DNA of 64,000 nucleotides from an uncultured Desulfobacteraceae bacterium (GTDB taxonomy: Bacteria; Desulfobacterota; Desulfobacteria; Desulfobacterales; Desulfatirhabdiaceae), in the NCBI GenBank assembly GCA_903953895.1, contig CAJBLH010000167.1:1-64000 (forward strand), read 5' to 3'. Shown piece by piece: positions 38,782 to 47,550 of this stretch; positions within the stretch are counted from its first letter, which is position 1, and each line of letters begins with the position of its first letter. The notes below the pieces were generated by a model. It had not been told where the DNA came from. It did not search any database and saw only the letters and a program-made list of their open reading frames with translations. The translations under genes were made by a program, and so were the position numbers.

Positions 38782-39900
38782 CTATCCCTTCGTAAAACCA
38801 TACCGATTGCAGAGTGTTGTGGAAAGAGTATGTAACAGATCGAGTACCCGTTCCGCCAGCGGTTCGGTCAGCACTCCCCCTGCACCACAGCTTGGGGTAA
38901 TCAGCGCCCGTCGCCTCAGAAGATCCCTTGAAAAACCTCTCGCTACAAATTGCTCGATTCCCTCTTCAAAACGCTCCAGAAGAGATTCAACCGTTTCCGT
39001 GGCCGCCGCGTCCTTATCCAGCGTGGGAATGATGCCCCAGCCCAGGCATCCACCACGCCTGAAAAACTTTGCCAATTCAGCAGGATAAAGGGTTATGCCT
39101 TGAAGGTGATCATATGCGTCAAAATCGAGAATATCCAACTCGGTTTCCATCAGCAGGGACCAGTCGGTATTCTCTTCGCAGTGGACGCCGGCAAGCCCGC
39201 CTCTGGCGTGAATGACGGAAGTCACCTCGTTGATATCCCGGATGACATCCTCGCGACTGACAGACAGAAACGTCATTTTCCCGAACCCGAGCAGAGACGG
39301 CTCATCGATAAAAATCATGACAGGCAGGTTAAATGTACTCAATCGCTGCATCTGCCACAGGGCTTTCATGGATACGGTCTTAACGATGATATCGCGAAGC
39401 TGTTCATCGTAATAGGCGCAGCGCCCATTTTGATCAATCAGGTTGGTTCCCAGGGTAAAGGGCCCCGTGACCTGGCCTTTTAGCATCACGGCGGCTCCCG
39501 ATATCGACGGTTCAGCCAGTTTTGTCATAAATTCGGAAAAGCCAACGGCATACTGGGGGGAAAGCCCGAAGCTGTCGAGCGCCTGGAGGTTGCCTTCTTC
39601 GGTTGCTGCCAGAAATCGTTCATAGAAATCGGTTAATTGTTCGGCGAAATCATCAGCCTGAGTCGAAAAAAAGATGCGGTCCCCCTCTTGGATCAGTACA
39701 GGCAAGCCTTCGGTAAACTGCATCATCATGTTCTCATGGTAATCGCGTTTGGGAAACTGAACCCAGGAAGGAATCTCAGGTGTGCTCCGGAGCATCAGGC
39801 GGGTTGCCCGGTCCGCATCCGTGTGAGGCAGACTGCCGATAGTCGTTGCCAGGCAGCAGGGTTCAAACTGGTTTTGATGTATCTCTTTTTGCATCGGCAC
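38782..39900 (-). CDS. MetE C-terminal-domain-like methyltransferase (UROD/MetE superfamily)
   Basis: 372 residues. It opens ATTIGSLPHTDADRA, as in cobalamin-independent methionine synthase-like proteins, and keeps likely zinc ligands in AGVHCEENTDWSLL (His and Cys) and TPSCGAGGVL (Cys). The N-terminal folate-binding half of classical MetE is missing, so it is the catalytic barrel only. Such stand-alone MetE-like proteins transfer methyl groups from corrinoid or other donors to a thiol. Whether this one makes methionine is not decidable by eye. No SAM or cobalamin riboswitch was seen upstream. Confidence 0.75.
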   Translation of the reverse strand: MPMQKEIHQNQFEPCCLATTIGSLPHTDADRATRLMLRSTPEIPSWVQFPKRDYHENMMMQFTEGLPVLIQEGDRIFFSTQADDFAEQLTDFYERFLAATEEGNLQALDSFGLSPQYAVGFSEFMTKLAEPSISGAAVMLKGQVTGPFTLGTNLIDQNGRCAYYDEQLRDIIVKTVSMKALWQMQRLSTFNLPVMIFIDEPSLLGFGKMTFLSVSREDVIRDINEVTSVIHARGGLAGVHCEENTDWSLLMETELDILDFDAYDHLQGITLYPAELAKFFRRGGCLGWGIIPTLDKDAAATETVESLLERFEEGIEQFVARGFSRDLLRRRALITPSCGAGGVLTEPLAERVLDLLHTLSTTLCNRYGFTKG

Positions 39901-40072
39901 GGTCCTGTTTCAAATGGTGAAAAGTGTTATTCCGCTAAATAACCCACATGCCCGGAGTGGACACAGTGAATAGAGCTGAAAAAAACTCGGTTTGTAACCG
40001 TTTAAAATATAACATATACAGTCAAATCAATGAATCAGAAAATACAGGGCCAGTGTCAGATTATAGACCGAT

Positions 40073-40861
40073 TCATTTGCTGTCGGCAATTGTACCCGTT
40101 GTATCCGGTTGTATCAGGAGATTATCTGTTCTTTTTATTCCGTCTGTCGGACGTTGGTACCACAAGCGGCATAACGAACGGAAACGAAACGCAAAAGGAA
40201 AGAAACCAAACATCACAACCATTCCGAACATCTGAAGCAGTGAAAACCACTTCAGTTTTCGGCTGGAGGTGATCACCTGCGGATGATCGATAATCCGGAA
40301 TGCCATGCGACGCTGTTTCCCCCACGCCAACAATTTCCAGGAAAACCAGATTTCTTCGCTGGCATAGACGGCTTCACTGAATCCGCCGACAGCATCATAT
40401 CCCTCTTTCAGGCAATAGATAAAACAGCCGGCAGCCACGCCGAATTTAACAGAAAAAAAATTCCAGAGTTCAGTTGCGGGTATGACAAAACCGGGAAGCT
40501 TGCCTTCATAAATCACTTTGGCGCCGCCGCCGCAAGCGCCGGTTGAAAGGTTGTCCAACGCTTTTTTCAACAGTGCGGTGGAAATGATTGTGTCGGCATC
40601 CAGAAAAATCAGATACTGTCCTTCGGCAGCCCTGGCGCCGGCATTGCGGGCCCTTGAAATCTGATTCATCGGTTCAAACACGACAACCGCCCCGTGTACG
40701 CTTGCAATCTCCGACGTTCTGTCCGTCGAATTGTTGTCAACGACAATCACCTCTCCGGACAAATCCATCGCCGCCATGGCTTTTTGCAGTGCATCCATCG
40801 TGTCTGGCAGCCATGGTTCTTCATTGTAAGCGGGAATGATAATTGAATAAGTAGTTGTCAT
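40073..40861 (-). CDS. Family 2 glycosyltransferase
   Basis: 262 residues. The GT-A fold signature is clear: YSIIIPAYNEEPWLPDTMDAL, VIVVDNNSTDRTSEIA, SRARNAGARAAEGQYLIFLDADTII (metal-binding D-A-D). AVYASEEIWFSWKL may supply the catalytic acid. A hydrophobic stretch near the C-terminus (LLQMFGMVVMFGFFPFAF) suggests membrane contact. The sugar and acceptor are unknown. It ends 10 bp after the radical SAM gene begins the next unit upstream, so the two are probably co-expressed. Confidence 0.9.
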   Translation of the reverse strand: MTTTYSIIIPAYNEEPWLPDTMDALQKAMAAMDLSGEVIVVDNNSTDRTSEIASVHGAVVVFEPMNQISRARNAGARAAEGQYLIFLDADTIISTALLKKALDNLSTGACGGGAKVIYEGKLPGFVIPATELWNFFSVKFGVAAGCFIYCLKEGYDAVGGFSEAVYASEEIWFSWKLLAWGKQRRMAFRIIDHPQVITSSRKLKWFSLLQMFGMVVMFGFFPFAFRFRSLCRLWYQRPTDGIKRTDNLLIQPDTTGTIADSK

Positions 40862-40871
40862 TTGCTGATCG

Positions 40872-42152
40872 TCACTTCAGCCAGTTCGGGCGATATTTCA
40901 TCCAGTTGCCAACGGTTTCGATCAGCCGGTCTTTCAGGGCTTCGGAAACATAAAATCGGGGGAAGATCAGCTCGGCTTCGGAGGCAATCACACCTTCTTC
41001 AGCAGCGATCCGGGCCAGTGCCGTATACGGATAAATCCGAATGCCGGTGCTGACTTTCATGGCCTCTAGCTGCAATGAGTCGGCAAAATGCAGGCTCTGG
41101 GTGACAGTTTCCAGTGTTTCGCCGGGGCCGCCGAGCAGCAGAAAACCCATCCGCCGAATACCGTATTTTTTCAGGGTTTCTGCGATATGTACAACATCAT
41201 CAGTTGTAAACCGTTTGTTCAGTCGCTTCAGAATTTTTTCGGAACCACTTTCAAACCCGAAGCTCACTTCCCAGCATCCGGCTTTAGCCATTTTTTCGAT
41301 GAGCGCATCGTCTGCTTTCCAGGGGTAAAGAATACATCGCCACCGGATATTCAACCCAGCGGCAATGATGGCATCACAAAGTGCTCCGGCATACGACGGT
41401 GGTAGATTGAACGTGTTGTCTACGAAAAAAAACTGGTGGAATCCAGCCTCCGCATACCGAAAAAGACCTTCGACTGCTTTTTGGGGAGAATATTTTCTCA
41501 TGATCCGCCCTTCGATGGTTGCCGTGGAACAATAGCTGCAGTCCAATGGGCACCCTCGCCGGGTCTGAAACGGAATCCACAACTGGTCTTCCTTGATGTC
41601 CGCATGGGGAATCAGATGAATGTTGGGAAGTGGCATGGGAAATGCGTCCAGATTCCGGATGAAAGCTGTTTTTCTCGGAGGGTCGGATTCCGGCAGATAA
41701 AGGCCCGGGATTCCGGATAAACTCGTTTTACGGTGGAGTTGTTCCAGAAGTTGGACGAAAGCAGATTCGCCTTCTCCCTGGATGCCCATATCGGCCCCAA
41801 GATAAGTCAGTGCGGTTTTTGGGAAAATACTGTACCCGGCGCCGCCTAGAACAATGGGCGCATCTGACAGGCTTCGACAGTCCGCAACCACGGTTTTGAC
41901 CGAATCCAGGAGAAATATAGGTGTTTCCATGAATTGATCATCAATGTTTCGGACCGAAATGCCAATGACCTCGGGAGAAAACGCTTCGATCGCCTGCGCA
42001 ATCGGGGTGCGGACATCTTTTTGCATCATGAGATTGACGGTTTGTACCGAATGGCCGGCATTCTGAACTGCCGCTGCAACGCAGGCCATCCCCAACGGCA
42101 GCACCGGCATGTTGATCTGCTCCGTATTGGCGGAAATCAGAAGTACTCTCAT
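40872..42152 (-). CDS. B12-binding-domain radical SAM protein
   Basis: 426 residues. The N-terminal 150 residues look like a B12-binding Rossmann domain (VLLISANTEQINMPVLPLGM, ...GISVRNIDD), followed by the radical SAM cluster motif CPLDCSYCSTATIEG (C-x3-C-x2-C) and RRMGFLLLGGPGETLETV. These proteins perform corrinoid-dependent or other radical chemistry; many B12-binding radical SAM proteins act on lipids, cofactors or natural products. It neighbours a GT2 gene (10 bp gap) and a hotdog thioesterase gene. The substrate is unknown. Confidence 0.9.
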   Translation of the reverse strand: MRVLLISANTEQINMPVLPLGMACVAAAVQNAGHSVQTVNLMMQKDVRTPIAQAIEAFSPEVIGISVRNIDDQFMETPIFLLDSVKTVVADCRSLSDAPIVLGGAGYSIFPKTALTYLGADMGIQGEGESAFVQLLEQLHRKTSLSGIPGLYLPESDPPRKTAFIRNLDAFPMPLPNIHLIPHADIKEDQLWIPFQTRRGCPLDCSYCSTATIEGRIMRKYSPQKAVEGLFRYAEAGFHQFFFVDNTFNLPPSYAGALCDAIIAAGLNIRWRCILYPWKADDALIEKMAKAGCWEVSFGFESGSEKILKRLNKRFTTDDVVHIAETLKKYGIRRMGFLLLGGPGETLETVTQSLHFADSLQLEAMKVSTGIRIYPYTALARIAAEEGVIASEAELIFPRFYVSEALKDRLIETVGNWMKYRPNWLK

Positions 42153-42243
42153 TTATAGCTTTCTCCTGCCGTGTGCAAATGGCGATTCTTAAGTTATCTT
42201 TTAAACAGTCATAACCTGCGATTGATCGACTGTTGCAAATCAA

Positions 42244-42624
42244 TCATTTTTTAAAGGCCTTGATGTACACCATTCCCTGAAAAATGGCGATCGTGTCCTG
42301 CATCTCGTCGGTGACAAGAATCGTATAGGTAGCTAGTTTGGCGTCACGGGAAACCTCTTTGGCTTCAGCGGTCAGTACCGCACCCTCGGTGCTTGCCTTG
42401 ACAAAAGATATGTTGGCGTTGATGGCTACGGCATCAGGTCCATAGGAATTGGATGCGGCGGCAAAAACAAGATCTGCCAGGGTGAAAACTACGCCGCCTT
42501 GTGTGAGTTCCATGCCATTTAAATGATGCTTCTGGATTTTGAGTCTGGCCTTGGCGCTGCCCTGGGCCGCTTCGATGAATTCAATACCGACGTGTCGGGC
42601 GAAAAGATCATTTTCAACAACCAT
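42244..42624 (-). CDS. PaaI-type hotdog thioesterase
   Basis: 126 residues with the hotdog helix and strands of the PaaI/4HBT group: HLNGMELTQGGVVFTLADLVFAAASNSYG, where the Asp in TLADLVFA is the usual catalytic position, and ISFVKASTEGAVLTAEAKEV. It likely hydrolyses an acyl- or aryl-CoA. It follows the hairpin after livF by about 80 bp and may form its own unit or be an extension of the liv operon, which would link it to CoA esters of aromatic or branched compounds. Confidence 0.87.
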   Translation of the reverse strand: MVVENDLFARHVGIEFIEAAQGSAKARLKIQKHHLNGMELTQGGVVFTLADLVFAAASNSYGPDAVAINANISFVKASTEGAVLTAEAKEVSRDAKLATYTILVTDEMQDTIAIFQGMVYIKAFKK

Positions 42625-42706
42625 GTATCATATCCTGAAGTTTAATGGGCCACGGGATGTCAATCTCATGGCCCCCAAGTTTCAAAGTATTTTGCAGACG
42701 GAATAC

Positions 42707-42735
42707 ACAGAAAAATATGTTAAATATTTTTCTGT
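42707..42735. terminator. AT-rich hairpin between livF and the thioesterase gene
   Basis: ACAGAAAAATAT (42707-42718) and ATATTTTTCTGT (42724-42735) pair perfectly over 12 bp with a 5-base loop. It lies 23 bp past the livF stop in the direction of transcription. The stem is very AT-rich and there is no long T-run after it, so strength is uncertain. Confidence 0.45.
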
Positions 42736-42757
42736 AAAAGGATAAATCAAGAAAGGG

Positions 42758-43456
42758 TTAAATACAAAGATATTTTTGGCGGATGGTCTCGTTTTCCATC
42801 AATTCCTGAATGGTGCCTCCGAAACGGATTACGCCGTTGTCGATAACATAGCCTCGGTCACTCAGTCCCAACGCAATATTTTGGTTCTGCTCGGCCAGAA
42901 GCACGGTAAGCCCGGTTTCCTTGAGCTGTCGAATCTGCTGCTCCAGCAATTGCACCACAAGGGGTGCTAGTCCCTCGGTGGGTTCATCGAGAAGCAGCAT
43001 ATCCGGATTTGTCATCAGCGCCCGGCCGATGGTCAGCATCTGCTGTTCGCCGCCGCTCAGAAAACCGGCCCGCCTCGAGTCGATTTTTCTCAGTGGAGGG
43101 AAAAAATCATAAATCGAATCCTTGTTCCAGATTCCGGCTTTTCGTTTTTTCCGTTGGACGATCTCAAGATTTTCACCGACCGTGAGATCGGCGAACACCC
43201 TGCGGTCATCCGGAACGAATCCCATACCCATACGGGCCAAAAGGTAGGGCTTCTGGCCCGTACAGGTGATGCCTTTAAACCGGATGGTTCCGTTATGCGG
43301 AGGCGTCAGTCCCATGATGCTGCGCATGGTGGTACTCTTTCCCGCGCCGTTTCGCCCCAGAAGACAGACGATCTCTCCCGGCTTCACCGACAGAGATACA
43401 CCGAAAAGGACATGGCTCAGACCATAGTATGTGTGAATTTCACTGACCTCAAGCAT
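42758..43456 (-). CDS. livF: Branched-chain amino acid-type ABC transporter ATP-binding protein LivF
   Basis: 232 residues. Walker A GRNGAGKSTTMRS, signature LSGGEQQMLTIGRAL, Walker B LLLDEPTEGLAP and the switch His region (here LLAEQNQNIAL) are present. MLEVSEIHTYYGLSHVLFG is the standard LivF start. It overlaps livG by 8 bp. With LivG it powers uptake through LivH-LivM. The substrate may be branched-chain amino acids, or amides or aromatic acids as in many paralogues. Confidence 0.93.
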   Translation of the reverse strand: MLEVSEIHTYYGLSHVLFGVSLSVKPGEIVCLLGRNGAGKSTTMRSIMGLTPPHNGTIRFKGITCTGQKPYLLARMGMGFVPDDRRVFADLTVGENLEIVQRKKRKAGIWNKDSIYDFFPPLRKIDSRRAGFLSGGEQQMLTIGRALMTNPDMLLLDEPTEGLAPLVVQLLEQQIRQLKETGLTVLLAEQNQNIALGLSDRGYVIDNGVIRFGGTIQELMENETIRQKYLCI

Positions 43457-44198
43457 CAGTTAGGTACCCCCCGCCAAGATAGGCCTCCTGTACTTGCCGG
43501 CAGGATTTGACCAGATCGGGTGTCGATTGAATCAATGTCTTGCCCAACTGCATGACCATGATTCTTTCGGCAATGGAAAAAACCAGTTCCATGTCGTGTT
43601 CACAGAACAGTATGGTAAGACCCAATTTCCCGGAAAGTCGGTTCATCAGCCCAAGGGCCATGGCGGTTTCTTCCGGGGACATGCCGGCAGTGGGTTCATC
43701 CAGGATCAGAAGCTCAGGACGATTTCCCAGAGCAATGGCGATTTCAAGTACTTTTTGATCGCCGTGGGACAAGGAGCCACTGATCTGATTGGATTTTTCG
43801 GCCAGACCAACACTTTCCAGAATATCGAGGGTTTCCTTTATCAGAAGTTTTCGCGCCGGTGTCATCACATTCAATGTCATTTTCAAAAATGACATCAGCG
43901 CAACCTGAACATTTTCAAATACCGTCATTCGCTTGAATATGTTGACCACCTGGTAGGACCGACAGATACCCTTCCGGCAGATCTGATAAGGAGCCAGGCC
44001 GGCAATGTCCTGTCCTTTGAAAAAGATATGGCCGCTGTCAGGGGATACCTGTCCGGTAATCAGATGAAAAAGCGTGGTTTTCCCGGCGCCGTTCGGACCG
44101 ATGACTGCAACCACTTCGCCTTTGCTGACCTCGAGATTGGCATCAGCAACAGCCATAAAACCGTCGAAGGACTTCTGGAGTTTTTCAACTTTCAGCAT
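43449..44198 (-). CDS. livG: Branched-chain amino acid-type ABC transporter ATP-binding protein LivG
   Basis: 249 residues from the ATG at 44198 (MLKVEKLQKSFDGFMAV), the normal LivG start; a frame extending to 44216 adds six residues. Walker A GPNGAGKTTLFHLITG, signature GSLSHGDQKVLEIAIAL, Walker B LLILDEPTAGMSPEE, and switch His in EHDMELVF are intact. Neither start has a strong ribosome binding site. It lies between livM and livF. Confidence 0.92.
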   Translation of the reverse strand: MLKVEKLQKSFDGFMAVADANLEVSKGEVVAVIGPNGAGKTTLFHLITGQVSPDSGHIFFKGQDIAGLAPYQICRKGICRSYQVVNIFKRMTVFENVQVALMSFLKMTLNVMTPARKLLIKETLDILESVGLAEKSNQISGSLSHGDQKVLEIAIALGNRPELLILDEPTAGMSPEETAMALGLMNRLSGKLGLTILFCEHDMELVFSIAERIMVMQLGKTLIQSTPDLVKSCRQVQEAYLGGGYLTDA

Positions 44199-44231
44199 GT
44201 AACCATGATTCCACAAATGTAATTGGAACGG

Positions 44232-45191
44232 TCATAATCTATGATTCCCTTTAACTCCATCTCCTCTGCCCCCTGCTTTTTGTATCATTCCCAGCACGCC
44301 ATCCGGCATGAAAAAAATCAGCAGCATCAGGACGATTCCCAGGATCAGTGTCCAGTATTCCGTATAGATTCCCACAAACGTTCTGAGGATAACCATGATG
44401 GCGGCGCCGAGCATGGGGCCGAAAAACGTGAACCATCCGCCTAAAAGACACATGATCAGAATTTCCAGGGAAAGGGTCCAGAACATCAAATCCGGGAACA
44501 CGGAGGCTTCAACCGTTACAAAAAGCGTTCCGGCAATCCCGGCAAAAAAGCCGGCGATGACTTCTCCGGCAAGTTGGTGACGCCGGACATGAATGCCGAT
44601 GGCCTCACATCTTTCAGGATTGTCACGAATGGCCTGAAAAGTTCTGCCAAACGGCGAATGGACGATGCGGAACATCAAATACAGAGAGATTGCGGTGATG
44701 ATCAGGGTAAAATAATAGGCTCCGTGAGAAACAGACAAAATTTTTGGCAGTGGAATGCCGTGAATGCCGTCATCGCCGCCGGTAAAAGAATACCAACGGA
44801 ACACGATGGCCCAAACCAGAGATCCAAGAGAGATTTGAAGCATGCCGAAATATAGTTTGGACAGCCGGACGCAGATCAGGCCGATGATATATCCCACTAT
44901 CGCCGAGATCAGAGGAGCGGCGATAAATCCAGTCCAGACCGGAAGACCAGACTTGGTCAGCATGAGTGCCAGGGAATAAGCCCCGACGCCATAAAATACC
45001 GCGTGATGAAACTGATACATGCCGCCGAATCCCAGCACCAGGTTCAGGCTCGTTGCCAGTAATCCTGTCAGCAGGATCAGCGCCGTCAGATAGACATAAA
45101 ATCTGGGCAGGAACCGAGGCAGCAAAAGGAACAGAAGTCCGATCCCCATCACCCAGAATATCTTTTGAACATCGATCTTTTGGTCCGGCAA
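44232..45191 (-). CDS. livM: Branched-chain amino acid-type ABC transporter permease LivM
   Basis: 319 residues with about nine to ten hydrophobic segments, beginning FWVMGIGLLFLLLPRFL. LATSLNLVLGFGGMYQFHHAVFYGVGAY and FGRTFQAIRDNPERCEAIGI (the cytoplasmic EAA-like coupling loop) are typical of LivM. It forms the membrane channel with LivH. It begins 13 bp downstream of the livH stop. Confidence 0.92.
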   Translation of the reverse strand: MPDQKIDVQKIFWVMGIGLLFLLLPRFLPRFYVYLTALILLTGLLATSLNLVLGFGGMYQFHHAVFYGVGAYSLALMLTKSGLPVWTGFIAAPLISAIVGYIIGLICVRLSKLYFGMLQISLGSLVWAIVFRWYSFTGGDDGIHGIPLPKILSVSHGAYYFTLIITAISLYLMFRIVHSPFGRTFQAIRDNPERCEAIGIHVRRHQLAGEVIAGFFAGIAGTLFVTVEASVFPDLMFWTLSLEILIMCLLGGWFTFFGPMLGAAIMVILRTFVGIYTEYWTLILGIVLMLLIFFMPDGVLGMIQKAGGRGDGVKGNHRL

Positions 45192-45204
45192 AGCGATTTT
45201 CCTT

Positions 45205-46101
45205 CTACCAGGTTGATTTCAGCAGTCCCCTGGGGCGAAACATCAGGATCGTCACCACCACGGCATAGGGAAAAACAATGGCGAACTGGGGCCATAACAG
45301 GATGCCTACGGCATCCGTCAGGCCAAAGATGAGCGCCCCCAGAAGCGCTCCCCAGATATTGCCGAGGCCTCCGACAATCACGATCAGAAACGCCTCCATG
45401 ATAATGGAATGATCCATGCCCTGCGTGATGTTCTGGGTCGGGGCCACCAGCGCACCTCCGAGTCCGGCCAGAAAGCATCCGATGACAAAAACGGCCGAAA
45501 ACACCAGGCTGACATTGATTCCGACAGCTCCAACCATTTCGCGGTCAACGGCTGCGGCCCGGGCGATTTTTCCGATTTTGGTTTTCTGAGTCAAAATCCA
45601 AAGCCCCAGAGCTACCAGAGGTCCGATGACGAGCAGAAAAAGATTGTATCGCGGAAGCGGCAGACCAAAAATTGAAAGTGATCCCTGAAAAACCGGCGGT
45701 ATGGAAACTGACCGGAAATCAGACCCCCAGATGATTTTGACGAGATCTCCAAAAACCAGGGTAAATGAAAATGTAAACAGCAGCAACATGAGATGCTCCC
45801 GGTCATAGAGGTGACAGAACAACCCTCGCTCCATAACGAGGCTGATCAGGGCCACGCCGATGGGCGCTGCTACCATCGCCACCCAGAAGCCCGCCTTTCC
45901 CCCCACCGCTGCTGCAACGGAATAGGTTAAAAATGCGCCGATCATGTAAAAAGAGCCATGCGCCAGATTCGGAATGCGCAAAACTCCCAGAACCAGACTG
46001 AGGCCGGATGCCACGATGAACAGAATCGTCGTTCGACTGAGACCAACCAGAATCTGCTGCAGCAGGGAAGGCAATGAGATTTGGGAGATAAATCCATGCA
46101 T
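45205..46101 (-). CDS. livH: Branched-chain amino acid-type ABC transporter permease LivH
   Basis: 298 residues, multi-spanning. LSRTTILFIVASGLSLVLGV, NLAHGSFYMIGAFLTY and IARAAAVDREMVGAVGINV (coupling helix) are hallmarks of LivH, and ITQGMDHSIIMEAFLIVIVGGLG is the usual C-terminal motif. It lies 12 bp downstream of livJ. Confidence 0.92.
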   Translation of the reverse strand: MHGFISQISLPSLLQQILVGLSRTTILFIVASGLSLVLGVLRIPNLAHGSFYMIGAFLTYSVAAAVGGKAGFWVAMVAAPIGVALISLVMERGLFCHLYDREHLMLLLFTFSFTLVFGDLVKIIWGSDFRSVSIPPVFQGSLSIFGLPLPRYNLFLLVIGPLVALGLWILTQKTKIGKIARAAAVDREMVGAVGINVSLVFSAVFVIGCFLAGLGGALVAPTQNITQGMDHSIIMEAFLIVIVGGLGNIWGALLGALIFGLTDAVGILLWPQFAIVFPYAVVVTILMFRPRGLLKSTW

Positions 46102-46113
46102 GGCATCAACCCA

Positions 46114-47325
46114 TCACTGTCCACGTGATTTCTTGATTTCTTCGATTGTCGGCATGACGTCTTCCCCGGAAATCGTGATGATATCCGAGGCAATCAAAAA
46201 ATCATATCCTGGAGATTTTTGCGTCACACCCATGAACATGGGAAGCATGACCTGGTGATCATAGGGCCGGATGGTAAGTTTTCCGACCGGGCTGTCGACC
46301 GTCATGCCTTCCAGCGCGTCGATGAATTTTTCCGTGTCGATAGTCCCGGCTTTTTCATAGGCTTTTGCAATAAAAGCCGCCGTAATGTAGCCGTATAAAG
46401 CGCCGACCTTGGGGGGTCTGCCGAACGCCTGCTGGAATTCTTTGACAAACTCCTTGTTTTCCGGGCTATCCGGATAGTAGAAAAAATAATTGGAAGTACC
46501 CAGAACCCCCTCGGGAGCATCCATTCCCAGCGGCTGCAGGGTGGACAGCTCGGTTGCCGTGTGCATATAAAACGGAACGCGCTTGTTGAATCCAGTGGTT
46601 TCAGCGGCTTTCAGAAAGGGAACGCAGTTCTTGCCGCCGGTTGCAATGATCACGGCATCGGGTTTCGCCGAAATCATCGCAGTTATAAACGGTGTAAAAT
46701 CGGATTCACCGACTTTCCACCAGGTTTGGCCGAGAAGTTCGACATCTGGTTTTAGTTTTTTGAGATTCTGCCACACGCCGTCAGCAATGGCATGACCATA
46801 TTCATAATCGTCTCCGCCAATCCAATATTTGGTGTAGGGTTTTTTCGAAAGCGCCACGGCTGCGGCTTTTCCAGCCATGGATGTGTTTTCATTCATGGAA
46901 AACACATACCGGTGTCCTTTTTCGCCGGTAATGGCGTCACTTTTGGAAAAGGTTACCAGCAGCGGTATTTTTTCAGTTTTGCATAAATCCGAGATGGCCA
47001 GAGCTTCGGCGCTGTTGATGGTTCCCATCAAGAGATTGACTTTCTCACGCATAATCAACTCTTTGGCTGCACTCAGACCCAGATCTACCTTGAATTTGCT
47101 GTCTCGGGTCGTAAATTCGATTTTTCTGCCCAGTACCCCACCTTTGGCATTGATTTTATCAACGGCCAGTTGAAACGCATCCCGGACATCGTTGGTATAG
47201 GTGCTGGGAGGTCCGGTGTAACAATCGACGATGCCGACCTTGATGGGATCCGCCGCAACAAGGGGCGCAACCATCAAGACAATGAACACCATTTCACAGA
47301 CAAACATCCCGAAAGCTCTTTTCAT
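46114..47325 (-). CDS. livJ: ABC transporter periplasmic substrate-binding protein (LivJ type)
   Basis: 403 residues from the ATG at 47325, which has GAGGAGG upstream (the frame opens at 47340 without one). A signal peptide (AFGMFVCEMVFIVLMVAPLVAA) leads to the type 1 periplasmic fold: IKVGIVDCYTGPPSTYTNDV, DAFQLAVDKINAKGGVLGRKI. It delivers substrate to LivHM. The Tyr- and Gly-rich pocket does not tell the ligand; ureas, amides and aromatic acids are alternatives to Leu/Ile/Val. First gene of the liv operon; an 8-bp inverted repeat at 47374-47402 precedes it. Confidence 0.9.
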   Translation of the reverse strand: MKRAFGMFVCEMVFIVLMVAPLVAADPIKVGIVDCYTGPPSTYTNDVRDAFQLAVDKINAKGGVLGRKIEFTTRDSKFKVDLGLSAAKELIMREKVNLLMGTINSAEALAISDLCKTEKIPLLVTFSKSDAITGEKGHRYVFSMNENTSMAGKAAAVALSKKPYTKYWIGGDDYEYGHAIADGVWQNLKKLKPDVELLGQTWWKVGESDFTPFITAMISAKPDAVIIATGGKNCVPFLKAAETTGFNKRVPFYMHTATELSTLQPLGMDAPEGVLGTSNYFFYYPDSPENKEFVKEFQQAFGRPPKVGALYGYITAAFIAKAYEKAGTIDTEKFIDALEGMTVDSPVGKLTIRPYDHQVMLPMFMGVTQKSPGYDFLIASDIITISGEDVMPTIEEIKKSRGQ

Positions 47326-47373
47326 AAAAAACCTCCTCAAGATAGATCCAAATGGTTGATGAATGATATTTAT

Positions 47374-47402
47374 CGAACAAAATACAGGCTAAAATTTGTT
47401 CG
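47374..47402. promoter_or_regulatory. Inverted repeat upstream of livJ (operator candidate)
   Basis: CGAACAAA (47374-47381) and TTTGTTCG (47395-47402) form a perfect 8-bp inverted repeat with a 13-bp spacer, about 50-75 bp before the livJ start. It resembles a dimeric regulator site. No T-run is associated with it in the livJ direction. The regulator is unknown and not encoded nearby. Confidence 0.4.
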
Positions 47403-47475
47403 TCAATAGAAAAAAGAAAAAAACCGCCGATACTTATCAGAATCCCCATGATTTGCCGAAAGACCAAATTAGTAT

Positions 47476-47504
47476 TTGCCAAAGCGATTCTCATCTTGTA
47501 TTTT
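47476..47504 (+). promoter_or_regulatory. Sigma70-type promoter of guaB
   Basis: TTGCCA (47476-47481) and TATTTT (47499-47504) are separated by 17 bp on the plus strand, placing the start site about 40 bp before the guaB ATG. Matches are 5/6 and 4/6 to consensus. Confidence 0.4.
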
Positions 47505-47550
47505 AATCGGTTAGAATAAAGGCCATGTATAAAACCTATGGAGGAAACGC

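Noticed and set aside
39948-40272. Small plus-strand frames antisense to the glycosyltransferase
   Set aside because: No ribosome binding site or family resemblance; they overlap a confident GT2 gene.
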